Assembly: GCA_945952425.1 (NCBI GenBank)
Contig: CAMFIX010000016.1
Coordinates: 1 to 17,060 of the forward strand
From: an uncultured Pseudorhodobacter sp.
GTDB lineage: Bacteria; Pseudomonadota; Alphaproteobacteria; Rhodobacterales; Rhodobacteraceae
DNA length: 17,060 bases
Direction of reading: 5' to 3'
Shown: positions 1 to 6,214 of the stretch, piece by piece
Layout: the number at the start of each line of letters is the position of its first letter
How positions within the stretch are numbered: position 1 is the first letter of the stretch
The notes under the pieces: generated by a model
The model's input: the letters and a program-made list of their open reading frames with translations, nothing else
What the model was told of the DNA's origin: nothing
Databases searched by the model: none
Made by a program: the position numbers and the translations under genes

Positions 1-1
1 G

Positions 2-916
2 GACGCCGCTTTGGGCTGGCCCGACCGGGTTTACGACCGCATCGGCCATCCGGTCACCTGGATCGGCGGGCTGATCGAGACCTGCGACCGCCGTTTCAAC
101 CGCGACAGCGACAGCTTTGCGCGGCGGCGGCTGATGGGGGTCGCGGTCTGCCTGGGGATCGCCGCTTTGGCCTGGGCGGTGGCGCAGCTGGCGGTCTGGG
201 CACTGGTGGCGCTGGTGGGCAAGGGGCTGTGGAGCGCGGTTCTGACCGGGGTTCTCGCCTGGCCGCTGGTCGCGGCGCGGTCGCTGCATGACCATGTGGC
301 GCGGGTGGCGCGGCCCTTGGCCCACGGTGATCTGCAGGGCGCGCGGGATGCGGTGGCGATGATCGTCGGGCGCGATCCGAACCGGCTGGACGAGGCGGGC
401 GTCGCGCGGGCGGCGCTGGAGAGCCTGGCCGAGAACACCTCGGATGGGGTGGTGGCGCCCTTGTTCTGGGGCGTGATCTTCGGCCTGCCGGGGATTGCAG
501 CCTATAAGGCGATCAACACGATGGATTCGATGATCGGCCATATGTCGCCGCGCCACCGCGCCTTTGGCTGGGCGGCGGCGCGGCTGGATGATCTGGTGAA
601 CCTGGTGCCGGCGCGGCTGACGGCTTTGTTTTTCATCGCGGTGGCGGGGCGGGCCTGGAGGGACGCGCTGAAAGTGGTGATCGCGGATGCGGGCCATCAC
701 CGCTCGCCCAATGCGGGTTGGCCGGAGGCGGCTTTGGCGGGCGCCTTGGGTGTCCGGCTCAGCGGGCCGCGGGTCTATGACGGCGAGGTAACGGCGGAGC
801 CCTGGGTCAACGGCGGCGCGCCGGACCCCGGGCCGATGGAGCTGGCCGAGGGGCTGGTCGTCTATCTGAAGGCGATGGGGGTGATGGCGGTGCTGATCGC
901 TTTGGTGGCGCTGTGA
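2..916 (+). CDS. cobD: Adenosylcobinamide-phosphate synthase, CbiB-type CobD (5' partial)
   Basis: Integral membrane protein of the CobD/CbiB family, which joins the aminopropanol (phosphate) arm to adenosylcobyric acid to give adenosylcobinamide (phosphate). The frame is open from the first full codon at position 2 and reads D-A-A-L-G-W-P-D, continuous with the family's usual N-terminus, so the start codon lies just left of the window and probably only about 10 residues are missing. The TTG at 11 is therefore an internal Leu. Visible signatures are GHPVTWIGG near the N-terminus and NTSDGVVAPLFWG followed by a Gly/Ala-rich membrane stretch and KAINTMDSMIGH. Hydrophobic segments occur near residues 43-85, 150-170, 195-215 and at the C-terminus. 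The TGA stop overlaps the GTG start of cobC by 4 bases (GTGA), so the two are translationally coupled. The family call is secure; the exact start is not visible. Confidence 0.95.
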   Translation, partial: DAALGWPDRVYDRIGHPVTWIGGLIETCDRRFNRDSDSFARRRLMGVAVCLGIAALAWAVAQLAVWALVALVGKGLWSAVLTGVLAWPLVAARSLHDHVARVARPLAHGDLQGARDAVAMIVGRDPNRLDEAGVARAALESLAENTSDGVVAPLFWGVIFGLPGIAAYKAINTMDSMIGHMSPRHRAFGWAAARLDDLVNLVPARLTALFFIAVAGRAWRDALKVVIADAGHHRSPNAGWPEAALAGALGVRLSGPRVYDGEVTAEPWVNGGAPDPGPMELAEGLVVYLKAMGVMAVLIALVAL

Positions 917-1854
917 GGGATCACGGCGGCAACCTGGAGGCCGCGATGGCCGCCCATGGCGCGGGCGATTGGGTCGATCTGTCGACCGGGATCAACCGGG
1001 TGCCCTATCCGGTTGCGGGGCTCTCGTCGGAGAGTTTCTCTGCCTTGCCAAGGGCTTCGGCGATGGAGGCCTTGCTCGCGGCGGCGCGGGCGGCCTATCG
1101 GACTTCGGCGCCGATCGTGGCTTTGGCGGGGGCACAGGCGGCGATCCAGATGGTGCCGGGGCTGAGGACGCCGGGTCTCACCCGGGTGGTGGGGCCGACC
1201 TATAACGAGCACGCCGCCTGCCTTGTGGCGCAGGGCTGGCGGGTGGAGGTGGTGGGCGACATCGCTGCGCTGGAGGGCGCGGATCTGGGTGTCGTGGTCA
1301 ATCCGAACAACCCGGATGGGCGGATGTGGGCGCGGGATGACGTGCTGGCCTTACATCGTAAGGTCGGGCTCTTGGTCGTGGATGAAAGCTTTGCCGATCC
1401 GGTGCCCGAGGTCTCGGTGGCCGATAAGGCCGGGCCGGGGTTGATGGTGCTGCGCAGTTTCGGCAAATTCTATGGGCTGGCCGGGCTGCGGCTGGGCTTT
1501 GCCCTGGGCGAGGTTGAAAGGTTGCGCACGCTGGCGGGCCCCTGGCCGGTCTCGGGCGTCGCCTTGGAGATCGGGGCGCGGGCCTTGGGCGATACCGCTT
1601 GGCAGGCGGCGACCACGGCGCGGCTGGCGGAAGAGGTCGTGCGGCTGGACGCCCTGGCCGCGGCTTGGGGGTGGCGCCTGGTCGGCGGCGGGCATCTGTT
1701 CCGCACCTATGACACCGGCAACGCCTTGAAAGCGCAGGATTTCCTGGCCCGGCGCAAGGTGTGGAGCCGGGTGTTCCCCTATTCCGACACTTGGCTGCGG
1801 CTGGGGATTCCCGGGCTGAAGGAATGGGACCGGCTCAGCGCGCCAGGCGCATGA
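913..1854 (+). CDS. cobC: Threonine-phosphate decarboxylase-like PLP enzyme CobC
   Basis: PLP-dependent fold-type I aminotransferase-like protein of the CobC/CobD(Salmonella) family, which makes (R)-1-amino-2-propanol phosphate from L-threonine phosphate for the nucleotide-loop linker. The protein has 313 residues. Visible features are the N-terminal DHGGNL motif and DLSTGINRVPYP typical of this subfamily, GPTYNEHA, NPNNPDGR (cofactor-binding Asn region), VVDESFAD, and SFGKFYGLAGLRLG with Lys185 as the expected Schiff-base lysine. The start is GTG at 913, inside the cobD stop; an ATG start further in would remove the conserved DHGGNL. It ends 20 bases inside the 3' end of cobQ on the other strand, so no terminator fits between them. 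Gene naming follows Pseudomonas denitrificans, where cobC is this enzyme, not the phosphatase. Confidence 0.95.
   Translation: MRDHGGNLEAAMAAHGAGDWVDLSTGINRVPYPVAGLSSESFSALPRASAMEALLAAARAAYRTSAPIVALAGAQAAIQMVPGLRTPGLTRVVGPTYNEHAACLVAQGWRVEVVGDIAALEGADLGVVVNPNNPDGRMWARDDVLALHRKVGLLVVDESFADPVPEVSVADKAGPGLMVLRSFGKFYGLAGLRLGFALGEVERLRTLAGPWPVSGVALEIGARALGDTAWQAATTARLAEEVVRLDALAAAWGWRLVGGGHLFRTYDTGNALKAQDFLARRKVWSRVFPYSDTWLRLGIPGLKEWDRLSAPGA
1349..1363. repeat. Perfect palindrome CCTTAC-N3-GTAAGG, copy 1 (inside cobC)
   Basis: 6-bp arms with a 3-base spacer (ATC), inside the cobC reading frame. The arms can be extended by one G-U and one G-C pair. The same arms and spacer length recur at 15678-15692. 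No function is known; see the finding on this motif. Confidence 0.6.
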
Positions 1855-3277
1855 GGCCTTCGACATCCAGATGCGTCTCGATGTGATCGGCCAGCGCATC
1901 CAGCGTCGCCTGCACCTCGGCGCCATGGTCGCGCTGGGTGGCGGGCAGGCCAAGGTCGCGCAGAAAGGCCGCGCGGAAGGCGTCCGAAGCGAAGAGCCCG
2001 TGCAGATAACTGCCCATCACGCGGCCATCGGCGGAGATCGCGCCCTCCGGGGCTCCGTCGACCTCGGCAAAGGGGCGCGCGCGGTCGGGGCCCTCGCTGC
2101 GGCCGATGTGGATTTCGTAACCTTCCAGTGTAAGGTTGCTGGCCTTGTGGGTGGCACGGGTGCGGGTCAGGCGCTTGTCGGGCGTCATCTCGGTCACGAC
2201 GTCCAGAAGCCCGAGGCCCCGGGTCGAGCCCGGAGCGCCCTCGATCCCTTGCGGGTCGCGCACCTCTTGCCCCAGCATCTGGTAGCCGCCGCAGATGCCG
2301 AGGATGCGCCCGCCGCGCCGATGATGCGCCAGAAGGTCGATGTCCCAGCCTTGGGCGCGCAGGAAATCCAGGTCGCCACGGGTGGATTTGCTCCCCGGGA
2401 TGATGACCAAAGTCGCATCCCCCGGGATCGGCTGACCGGCGCGCAGCATGATGACCTGCACGCCGGGTTCGGATTTCAGCGGGTCGAGGTCGTCGAAATT
2501 GGCGATGCGGCTCAGCTGCAGGCAGACGATCTTGGCGCCGGTGCCGGTCGCGGCCACGATGTCCAGGGCATCCTCGGCGGGCAGCCGCCAGGCGTCGGGG
2601 AACCAGGGCAGGGTGCCGAAGCCCTGCCAGCCGGTGCGCTGCGCGATCAGCGCGTAACCATCGTCAAATAGGCGAGGATCGCCGCGGAACTTGTTGATGA
2701 TAAACCCTTTGATCCGCGCGGCATCCTCCGGGTCCAGCACGGCCTGGCTGCCCACCAGCTGCGCGATCACCCCGCCGCGGTCGATGTCGCCGACCAGAAC
2801 CACCGGCACGCCCGCGGCCTCGGCAAAGCCCATATTGGCGATGTCGCCCTTGCGCAGATTCACCTCTGCCGGAGAGCCCGCGCCCTCGACCAGCACCAGA
2901 TCATGCCGCGATTTCAAACGGTTGAAGCTTTCCAGCACCGGCGCCATCAGCGAGGGTTTGAGGGCCGCATAGTCCCGCGCCTTGACCGTCGCGACACGGC
3001 GGCCTTGCACGACGACCTGACTGCCGACCTCCGATTCCGGCTTCAACAGCACCGGGTTCATGTCGGTCAGCGGCTCCAGCCCGCAGGCCAAGGCCTGCAA
3101 GGCCTGCGCCCGGCCGATCTCGCCGCCATCCACCGTCACCGCGGCATTGTTCGACATGTTCTGCGGCTTGAACGGCGCGACCGAGAGGCCCCGCCGCACC
3201 ATTGCCCGGCAGAGCCCCGCCACCAGCATCGACTTGCCGACATTGCTGCCCGCGCCTTGAATCATCAGGGATTTCAT
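1835..3277 (-). CDS. cobQ: Cobyric acid synthase CobQ (glutamine-hydrolysing)
   Basis: Amidates the b, d, e and g side chains of adenosylcobyrinic acid a,c-diamide, using glutamine and ATP, to give adenosylcobyric acid. The product has 480 residues, normal for the family. The N-terminal dethiobiotin-synthetase-like domain starts MKSLMIQGAGSNVGKS (P-loop, residues 8-16) and has FKPQNMSNN (36-44), VEGAGSPAEVNL (130-141) and GDIDRGG. The C-terminal class I glutamine amidotransferase domain has GICGGYQMLG with nucleophile Cys329, and SYLHGLF with His426. The frame is open upstream to 3631 but the ATG at 3277 is chosen because the family begins at this motif and the codon forms a 4-base ATGA overlap with the upstream HAD gene. 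GGGG about 8 bases upstream may serve as ribosome site. The 3' end overlaps cobC by 20 bases on the opposite strand. Confidence 0.97.
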   Translation of the reverse strand: MKSLMIQGAGSNVGKSMLVAGLCRAMVRRGLSVAPFKPQNMSNNAAVTVDGGEIGRAQALQALACGLEPLTDMNPVLLKPESEVGSQVVVQGRRVATVKARDYAALKPSLMAPVLESFNRLKSRHDLVLVEGAGSPAEVNLRKGDIANMGFAEAAGVPVVLVGDIDRGGVIAQLVGSQAVLDPEDAARIKGFIINKFRGDPRLFDDGYALIAQRTGWQGFGTLPWFPDAWRLPAEDALDIVAATGTGAKIVCLQLSRIANFDDLDPLKSEPGVQVIMLRAGQPIPGDATLVIIPGSKSTRGDLDFLRAQGWDIDLLAHHRRGGRILGICGGYQMLGQEVRDPQGIEGAPGSTRGLGLLDVVTEMTPDKRLTRTRATHKASNLTLEGYEIHIGRSEGPDRARPFAEVDGAPEGAISADGRVMGSYLHGLFASDAFRAAFLRDLGLPATQRDHGAEVQATLDALADHIETHLDVEGLMRLAR

Positions 3278-3873
3278 GCGCTTATCCCCAGAACCTTCGG
3301 CAAACCTTCCCGCGTTGCATCGGTGAAGTGAAAGACCTGCCAGCCGCGCTCTGCCGCGGCCGCGATGTTCTTCTCGGCATCGTCCACCAACAGAATCTCC
3401 GCCCCCGAAAGCCCCGACCAGGCCTCGATCTGGGCATAAAACCCCGGATCGGGCTTCTTCACCCCCATCGGTCCCGAGGCAAAGATGTGCTGAAAGCGAT
3501 GCGCGCCCAGGGCCTGCCAGATATGCGCCGCGCGGTGGCTCTCGTTGTTGGTCGCGATCACGCCGGGAAGCGGGCAGGCGGCAGCCCAGCCCACGACCTG
3601 CGCATCCAGCACGCAATCCTTGGTCAGCCAATAGTCCAGCACGGCACGGGCGGAATGCGGCACGGCATAGGCCGCGACATAGCCCTCCATCAGCGCCATC
3701 AGATCCTGCTGGCCGGTCAGGACGCTGACGAAATTGCGCTCGGTATAGACGTAATCGGTGAAGCCCTTGGCCGGGACGCCCAAATCCGCCTCGAAGCTGC
3801 TTTGCCAGGCGTCAAATCCGCCCTGAAAGCCGCGGTTCAGCACGCCGTCGAAATCCCAGGCGACCAGCTTCAA
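3274..3873 (-). CDS. HAD-superfamily hydrolase (putative phosphatase) in the cobO-cobQ unit
   Basis: A 199-residue haloacid-dehalogenase-fold protein with all four motifs in place: motif I WDFDGVLN with nucleophile Asp7 and acid/base Asp9; a helical cap region around residues 20-85; motif II VIATNN with Thr108; motif III Lys in VKKPDP (139-140); motif IV LLVDDAEKN with Asp164/Asp165. It should therefore be a Mg-dependent small-molecule phosphatase or related hydrolase. The start is TTG at 3873; no ATG lies nearby and motif I begins six residues in. It overlaps the cobO stop as TTGA, with a GGGAG ribosome site about 7 bases upstream, and its own stop overlaps the cobQ start as ATGA. The substrate is not known. 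The position suggests a B12-pathway phosphate ester or a house-cleaning role, but this is inference from context only. Confidence 0.9.
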   Translation of the reverse strand: MKLVAWDFDGVLNRGFQGGFDAWQSSFEADLGVPAKGFTDYVYTERNFVSVLTGQQDLMALMEGYVAAYAVPHSARAVLDYWLTKDCVLDAQVVGWAAACPLPGVIATNNESHRAAHIWQALGAHRFQHIFASGPMGVKKPDPGFYAQIEAWSGLSGAEILLVDDAEKNIAAAAERGWQVFHFTDATREGLPKVLGISA

Positions 3874-4499
3874 AACTCCACTCCCGCCTGCGCCTTGATG
3901 CCAGAACGGAACGGGTGCTTCACCAGCGTCATCTCGGTCACCAGATCGGCGGCGGCGATCAGCGCCTCGGACGCGCCACGGCCGGTCAGCACCACATGGG
4001 TCAGGGGCGGCTTTTCGGCCAGAACCTGCAGAACCTCGGCCTCGTTCAGATATCCATAGCGGAGCGCGATGTTGATTTCGTCCAGCAGGACGAAGCGGAT
4101 TTCGGGGTTTTCGATCAGCTCGCGCGCCTTGGCCCAGCCGGCCTGGGCGGCGGCAATGTCGCGCGCCTTGTCCTGCGTCTCCCAGGTGAAGCCCTCGCCC
4201 ATGGCGTGGAACTGGCAGAGATCGGCGAAATTCTGCGTGAGCAGCCGACGCTCGCCCGTATCCCAGGCGCCCTTGATGAACTGGACGACGGCGCAGGGCA
4301 TGCCATGGGCGATGCAGCGCAGGATCATGCCAAACCCCGAGGAAGACTTGCCTTTCCCCGGCCCGGTATGAACGATCACCAACCCCTTCTCGCCGGATTT
4401 CCCGGCCATGATCTTGTCGCGGGCGGCTTTCTTCTTGGCCATCTTGGCGGCATGGCGGGCGCCGTCATCGGCACCCGTGTCGGTTTCTGTCTCTGACAT
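3870..4499 (-). CDS. cobO: Cob(I)yrinic acid a,c-diamide adenosyltransferase CobO
   Basis: Transfers the adenosyl group of ATP to reduced cob(I)yrinic acid a,c-diamide; CobO/CobA(Salmonella)/BtuR family. It has 209 residues. An N-terminal charged segment of about 38 residues, rich in Lys/Asp/Ala (HAAKMAKKKAARDK), is usual in alphaproteobacterial CobO. It is followed by VIVHTGPGKGKSSSGFG (P-loop about 46-53), VVQFIKGAWDTGE, and VLLDEINIALRYGYL. The P-loop reads GPGKGKSS, where a Lys is commonly seen instead of the Pro; this is unlikely to abolish function. The frame is open further upstream to 4628, but that extension would run into the riboswitch on the other strand and lacks family similarity. 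MSETET at 4499 with GAGAG 5 bases upstream is preferred. First gene of the minus-strand unit cobO-HAD-cobQ; no riboswitch faces it. Confidence 0.95.
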   Translation of the reverse strand: MSETETDTGADDGARHAAKMAKKKAARDKIMAGKSGEKGLVIVHTGPGKGKSSSGFGMILRCIAHGMPCAVVQFIKGAWDTGERRLLTQNFADLCQFHAMGEGFTWETQDKARDIAAAQAGWAKARELIENPEIRFVLLDEINIALRYGYLNEAEVLQVLAEKPPLTHVVLTGRGASEALIAAADLVTEMTLVKHPFRSGIKAQAGVEF

Positions 4500-4548
4500 G
4501 GCGGCTCTCGTCCTTGACCTTTTGCCCCCATCCTGCCAGAGCAGAGGG

Positions 4549-4755
4549 GTTGCTGGTGTCTGACTTACGACAGACCAAAAGGGAATGCGACAGGCGATAA
4601 CTTGGGGGCATCGCGCCCCCGTGGGCAACCTGAAAGCAGCCGCCCCCGCGACCGTGACCGGAGAGGTCGCCCGAAGGCCACTGGTGCCCTTTCAAAGGGG
4701 GCCGGGAAGGCGGGCGGCCGGGAACCCTCCGCAAGCCGGGAGACCTGCCAGCAAC
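4549..4755 (+). promoter_or_regulatory. Cobalamin (adenosylcobalamin) riboswitch aptamer
   Basis: Element of the cobalamin riboswitch class (Rfam RF00174 type) facing the DUF1636-cobW-cobN unit. Conserved pieces appear in order: AAAAGGGAATGCGA at 4577-4590, a GGGGGC/GCCCCC hairpin at 4604-4620, GCCGCCCCCGCGACCGTGACC at about 4639-4659 (L-P-C core), CCACTG at 4678-4683, GGGAAGG at 4704-4710, and the B12 box AGCCGGGAGACCTGCC at 4734-4749. A perfect 8-bp closing stem P1 pairs GTTGCTGG (4549-4556) with CCAGCAAC (4748-4755), which fixes the borders. When B12 is abundant such elements lower expression of the downstream genes, so this one should give end-product repression of the cobW-cobN side. No counterpart was found on the minus strand for cobO. 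Confidence 0.95.
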
Positions 4756-4829
4756 GGGAACTTGGGCGGACGGGGTGTGTCGCTGCGGGATGGGCTTTGG
4801 GCCCTTCTGCGCGGCATCCGAAAGGTGTG
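4756..4829 (+). promoter_or_regulatory. Riboswitch expression platform with possible L13-type hairpin
   Basis: Leader between the aptamer and the first start codon. A bulged hairpin at 4766-4783 (GCG-G-AC / GT-CGC) presents the G-rich loop GGGGTGT (4772-4778). It sits where other cobalamin riboswitches place the regulatory L13 kissing loop. Further on, GGATG (4788-4792) can pair with CATCC (4815-4819) around an inner GGGC/GCCC helix, immediately before the ribosome site AAAGG at 4821-4825. No T-run follows any hairpin, so translational control fits better than an intrinsic terminator. Structures were drawn by eye, without energy calculation. Confidence 0.5.
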
Positions 4830-5186
4830 ATGGGCGCGCGACTGCATATCTGCATGACCTGCAAGGCGGGACTGGCCGTGCCCGAGGGCGAGGCTTGCAC
4901 GGGCGCGCTCTTGTGGGCCGCCGTCGCAGCGCTGCCATGCCCCGAGGGGGTCGAGATCCTTCCCGTCGATTGCCTGAGCGCCTGCAACTCCGGCGCCTCG
5001 GTCGCCCTTTCGATGAAGGGCGCCTGGGGTTATGTTTATGGCCGCATGACGCCCGAAAACGCCGCCGATATCCTTTTGGGCGCCGCCTCCTATGCCCGCA
5101 CCGCCGATGGGCTCGTGCCTTGGCGCGAGCGCCCCGTGATCTTCCGCAAGCAATCGCTTGCCCGTATTCCGCCGCTGGAGGCCTGA
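4830..5186 (+). CDS. DUF1636 (COG5469-like) predicted metal-binding/2Fe-2S ferredoxin-like protein
   Basis: A 118-residue protein that looks like the DUF1636 family of predicted metal-binding proteins. Its Cys pattern, C8-x2-C11 near the N-terminus and C48-x3-C52 (VDCLSACNSG) after a central strand, resembles thioredoxin-like 2Fe-2S ferredoxins; C23 and C37 are additional. It has no signal peptide or membrane segment, so it should be cytoplasmic. The start is ATG 4830, with AAAGG 4 bases upstream; a GTG at 4827 is in frame, and the frame is open back to 4602 but that runs through the riboswitch. It ends 1 base before cobW. As first gene of the riboswitch-controlled unit and partner of cobW, it is probably involved in cobalt handling, or in electron supply to CobG or cobalt reduction. 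No direct functional evidence can be read from the sequence. Confidence 0.85.
   Translation: MGARLHICMTCKAGLAVPEGEACTGALLWAAVAALPCPEGVEILPVDCLSACNSGASVALSMKGAWGYVYGRMTPENAADILLGAASYARTADGLVPWRERPVIFRKQSLARIPPLEA
5177..5181 (+). promoter_or_regulatory. Ribosome-binding site of cobW
   Basis: GGAGG lies 6 bases before the ATG at 5188 and inside the last codons of the DUF1636 gene. This decides the cobW start in favour of 5188 over the in-frame ATG at 5158, and the family's N-terminus agrees. Confidence 0.75.
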
Positions 5187-5187
5187 A

Positions 5188-6213
5188 ATGTCCGACCTGT
5201 CGAAAATCCCCGTGACCGTCATCACCGGCTTTCTGGGCGCGGGGAAAACCACGCTGATCCGGCATCTGATGCAGAACCCGCAGGGCAAGCGCCTGGCGGT
5301 GCTGGTCAATGAATTCGGCACCGTGGGGGTCGATGGCGAGATCCTGAAGGGCTGCGCGGACGAGAATTGCCCGGAGGAAAACATCGTCGAACTGGCCAAT
5401 GGCTGCATCTGCTGCACCGTGGCCGAGGATTTCATCCCGACGATCGAGGCTCTGCTGGCTTTGCCGAAGAAGCCCGACCATATCCTGATCGAGACCTCGG
5501 GGCTGGCTTTGCCCAAGCCCTTGCTCAAGGCCTTCGACTGGCCTGCGATCCGGTCCCTGATTACGGTCGATGGGGTGATTACGCTCGCCGATGCCGAGGC
5601 GGTGGCCGAGGGGCGTTTCGCGGGCGAGCTGACCGAGGCGCAGATTGCGGCGGGTGAACATGACACGCCTTTGGGCGAGGTTTTCGAGGACCAGCTCGCC
5701 TGTGCCGACATCGTTCTGCTGACCAAGGCGGACCTCGCCGGTGAGGCGGGGATCGAGGCCGCGCGCAAGGTCATCGCCTTCGAGGCCGAGGAAAAGGGCC
5801 GCGCGCTGCCGGTTCTGGCGATCAGCGAGGGCGTGGTCGATCCGCGGGTGATCCTGGGGCTGGAAAAGGCGGCGGAGGATGACCTGGCGGCGCGGCCCTC
5901 GCATCATGATGGCGCCGAAGGTCACGAGCATGACGATTTCGATAGCGTGGTGATCGGCCTGCCCGAGCAGGAAAGTTCCGAGACGCTGGTCGCGGCGATC
6001 CGCCGTTTGGCGCGGGAAAACAAGGCCTTGCGGGTCAAAGGTTATGTGGCTGTCAAGGGCAAGCCGATGCGCCTTCTGGTGCAGGCGGTGGGTGAGCGGG
6101 TGCGCCACCAGTTCGACAAACCCTGGAGCGGCGCGCGTGCCGGCCACCTGGTGGTGATCGCCGAAAAGGGCGACATCGACGAGGCCGCCATTCGCGCCGT
6201 GCTGGGGGCGTAA
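5188..6213 (+). CDS. cobW: CobW, G3E-family GTPase (metallochaperone)
   Basis: G3E P-loop GTPase of the COG0523 family, 341 residues. CobW is thought to deliver cobalt to the aerobic cobaltochelatase. Visible features are the Walker A GFLGAGKTT (14-22), NEFG (41-44), the metal-binding CxCC motif NGCICCTV with Cys73/75/76, ETSGLALPKP after the second strand, and LTKADL as the G4 guanine-specificity region (a TKAD form). A His/Asp-rich linker with His239, His240, His246 and His248 precedes the C-terminal CobW_C domain. Such His loops are often seen in this family and bind metal. It follows the DUF1636 gene by 1 base and precedes cobN by 1 base, so it belongs to the riboswitch-controlled unit and is placed next to the chelatase it would serve. 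Confidence 0.95.
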   Translation: MSDLSKIPVTVITGFLGAGKTTLIRHLMQNPQGKRLAVLVNEFGTVGVDGEILKGCADENCPEENIVELANGCICCTVAEDFIPTIEALLALPKKPDHILIETSGLALPKPLLKAFDWPAIRSLITVDGVITLADAEAVAEGRFAGELTEAQIAAGEHDTPLGEVFEDQLACADIVLLTKADLAGEAGIEAARKVIAFEAEEKGRALPVLAISEGVVDPRVILGLEKAAEDDLAARPSHHDGAEGHEHDDFDSVVIGLPEQESSETLVAAIRRLARENKALRVKGYVAVKGKPMRLLVQAVGERVRHQFDKPWSGARAGHLVVIAEKGDIDEAAIRAVLGA

Positions 6214-6214
6214 G

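Noticed and set aside
11..13. TTG at position 11 as start of cobD
   Set aside because: The upstream codons D-A-A continue the family N-terminus, so the gene is cut by the window edge and this TTG is an internal Leu.
1871..3331. Plus-strand frames opposite cobQ
   Set aside because: Shadows of cobQ, whose amidotransferase motifs and full length are unambiguous.
3278..3631. N-terminal extension of CobQ to 3631
   Set aside because: It overlaps most of the HAD gene and shows no CobQ similarity; the P-loop begins right after ATG 3277.
4514..4542. Possible plus-strand promoter: TTGACC at 4514-4519 with a 17-base gap to CAGAGC, which would start transcription near the riboswitch P1 at 4549
   Set aside because: The -35-like element and spacing are attractive, but the -10 hexamer is poor, so it is not annotated as a promoter.
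4604..4620. Strong GGGGGC/GCCCCC hairpin as a terminator
   Set aside because: No T-run follows and it lies within the cobalamin aptamer, where it is a normal peripheral stem.
4602..4829. N-terminal extension of the DUF1636 protein through the open frame from 4602
   Set aside because: It would translate the riboswitch core; family length, the Cys motif position and the AAAGG site favour 4830.
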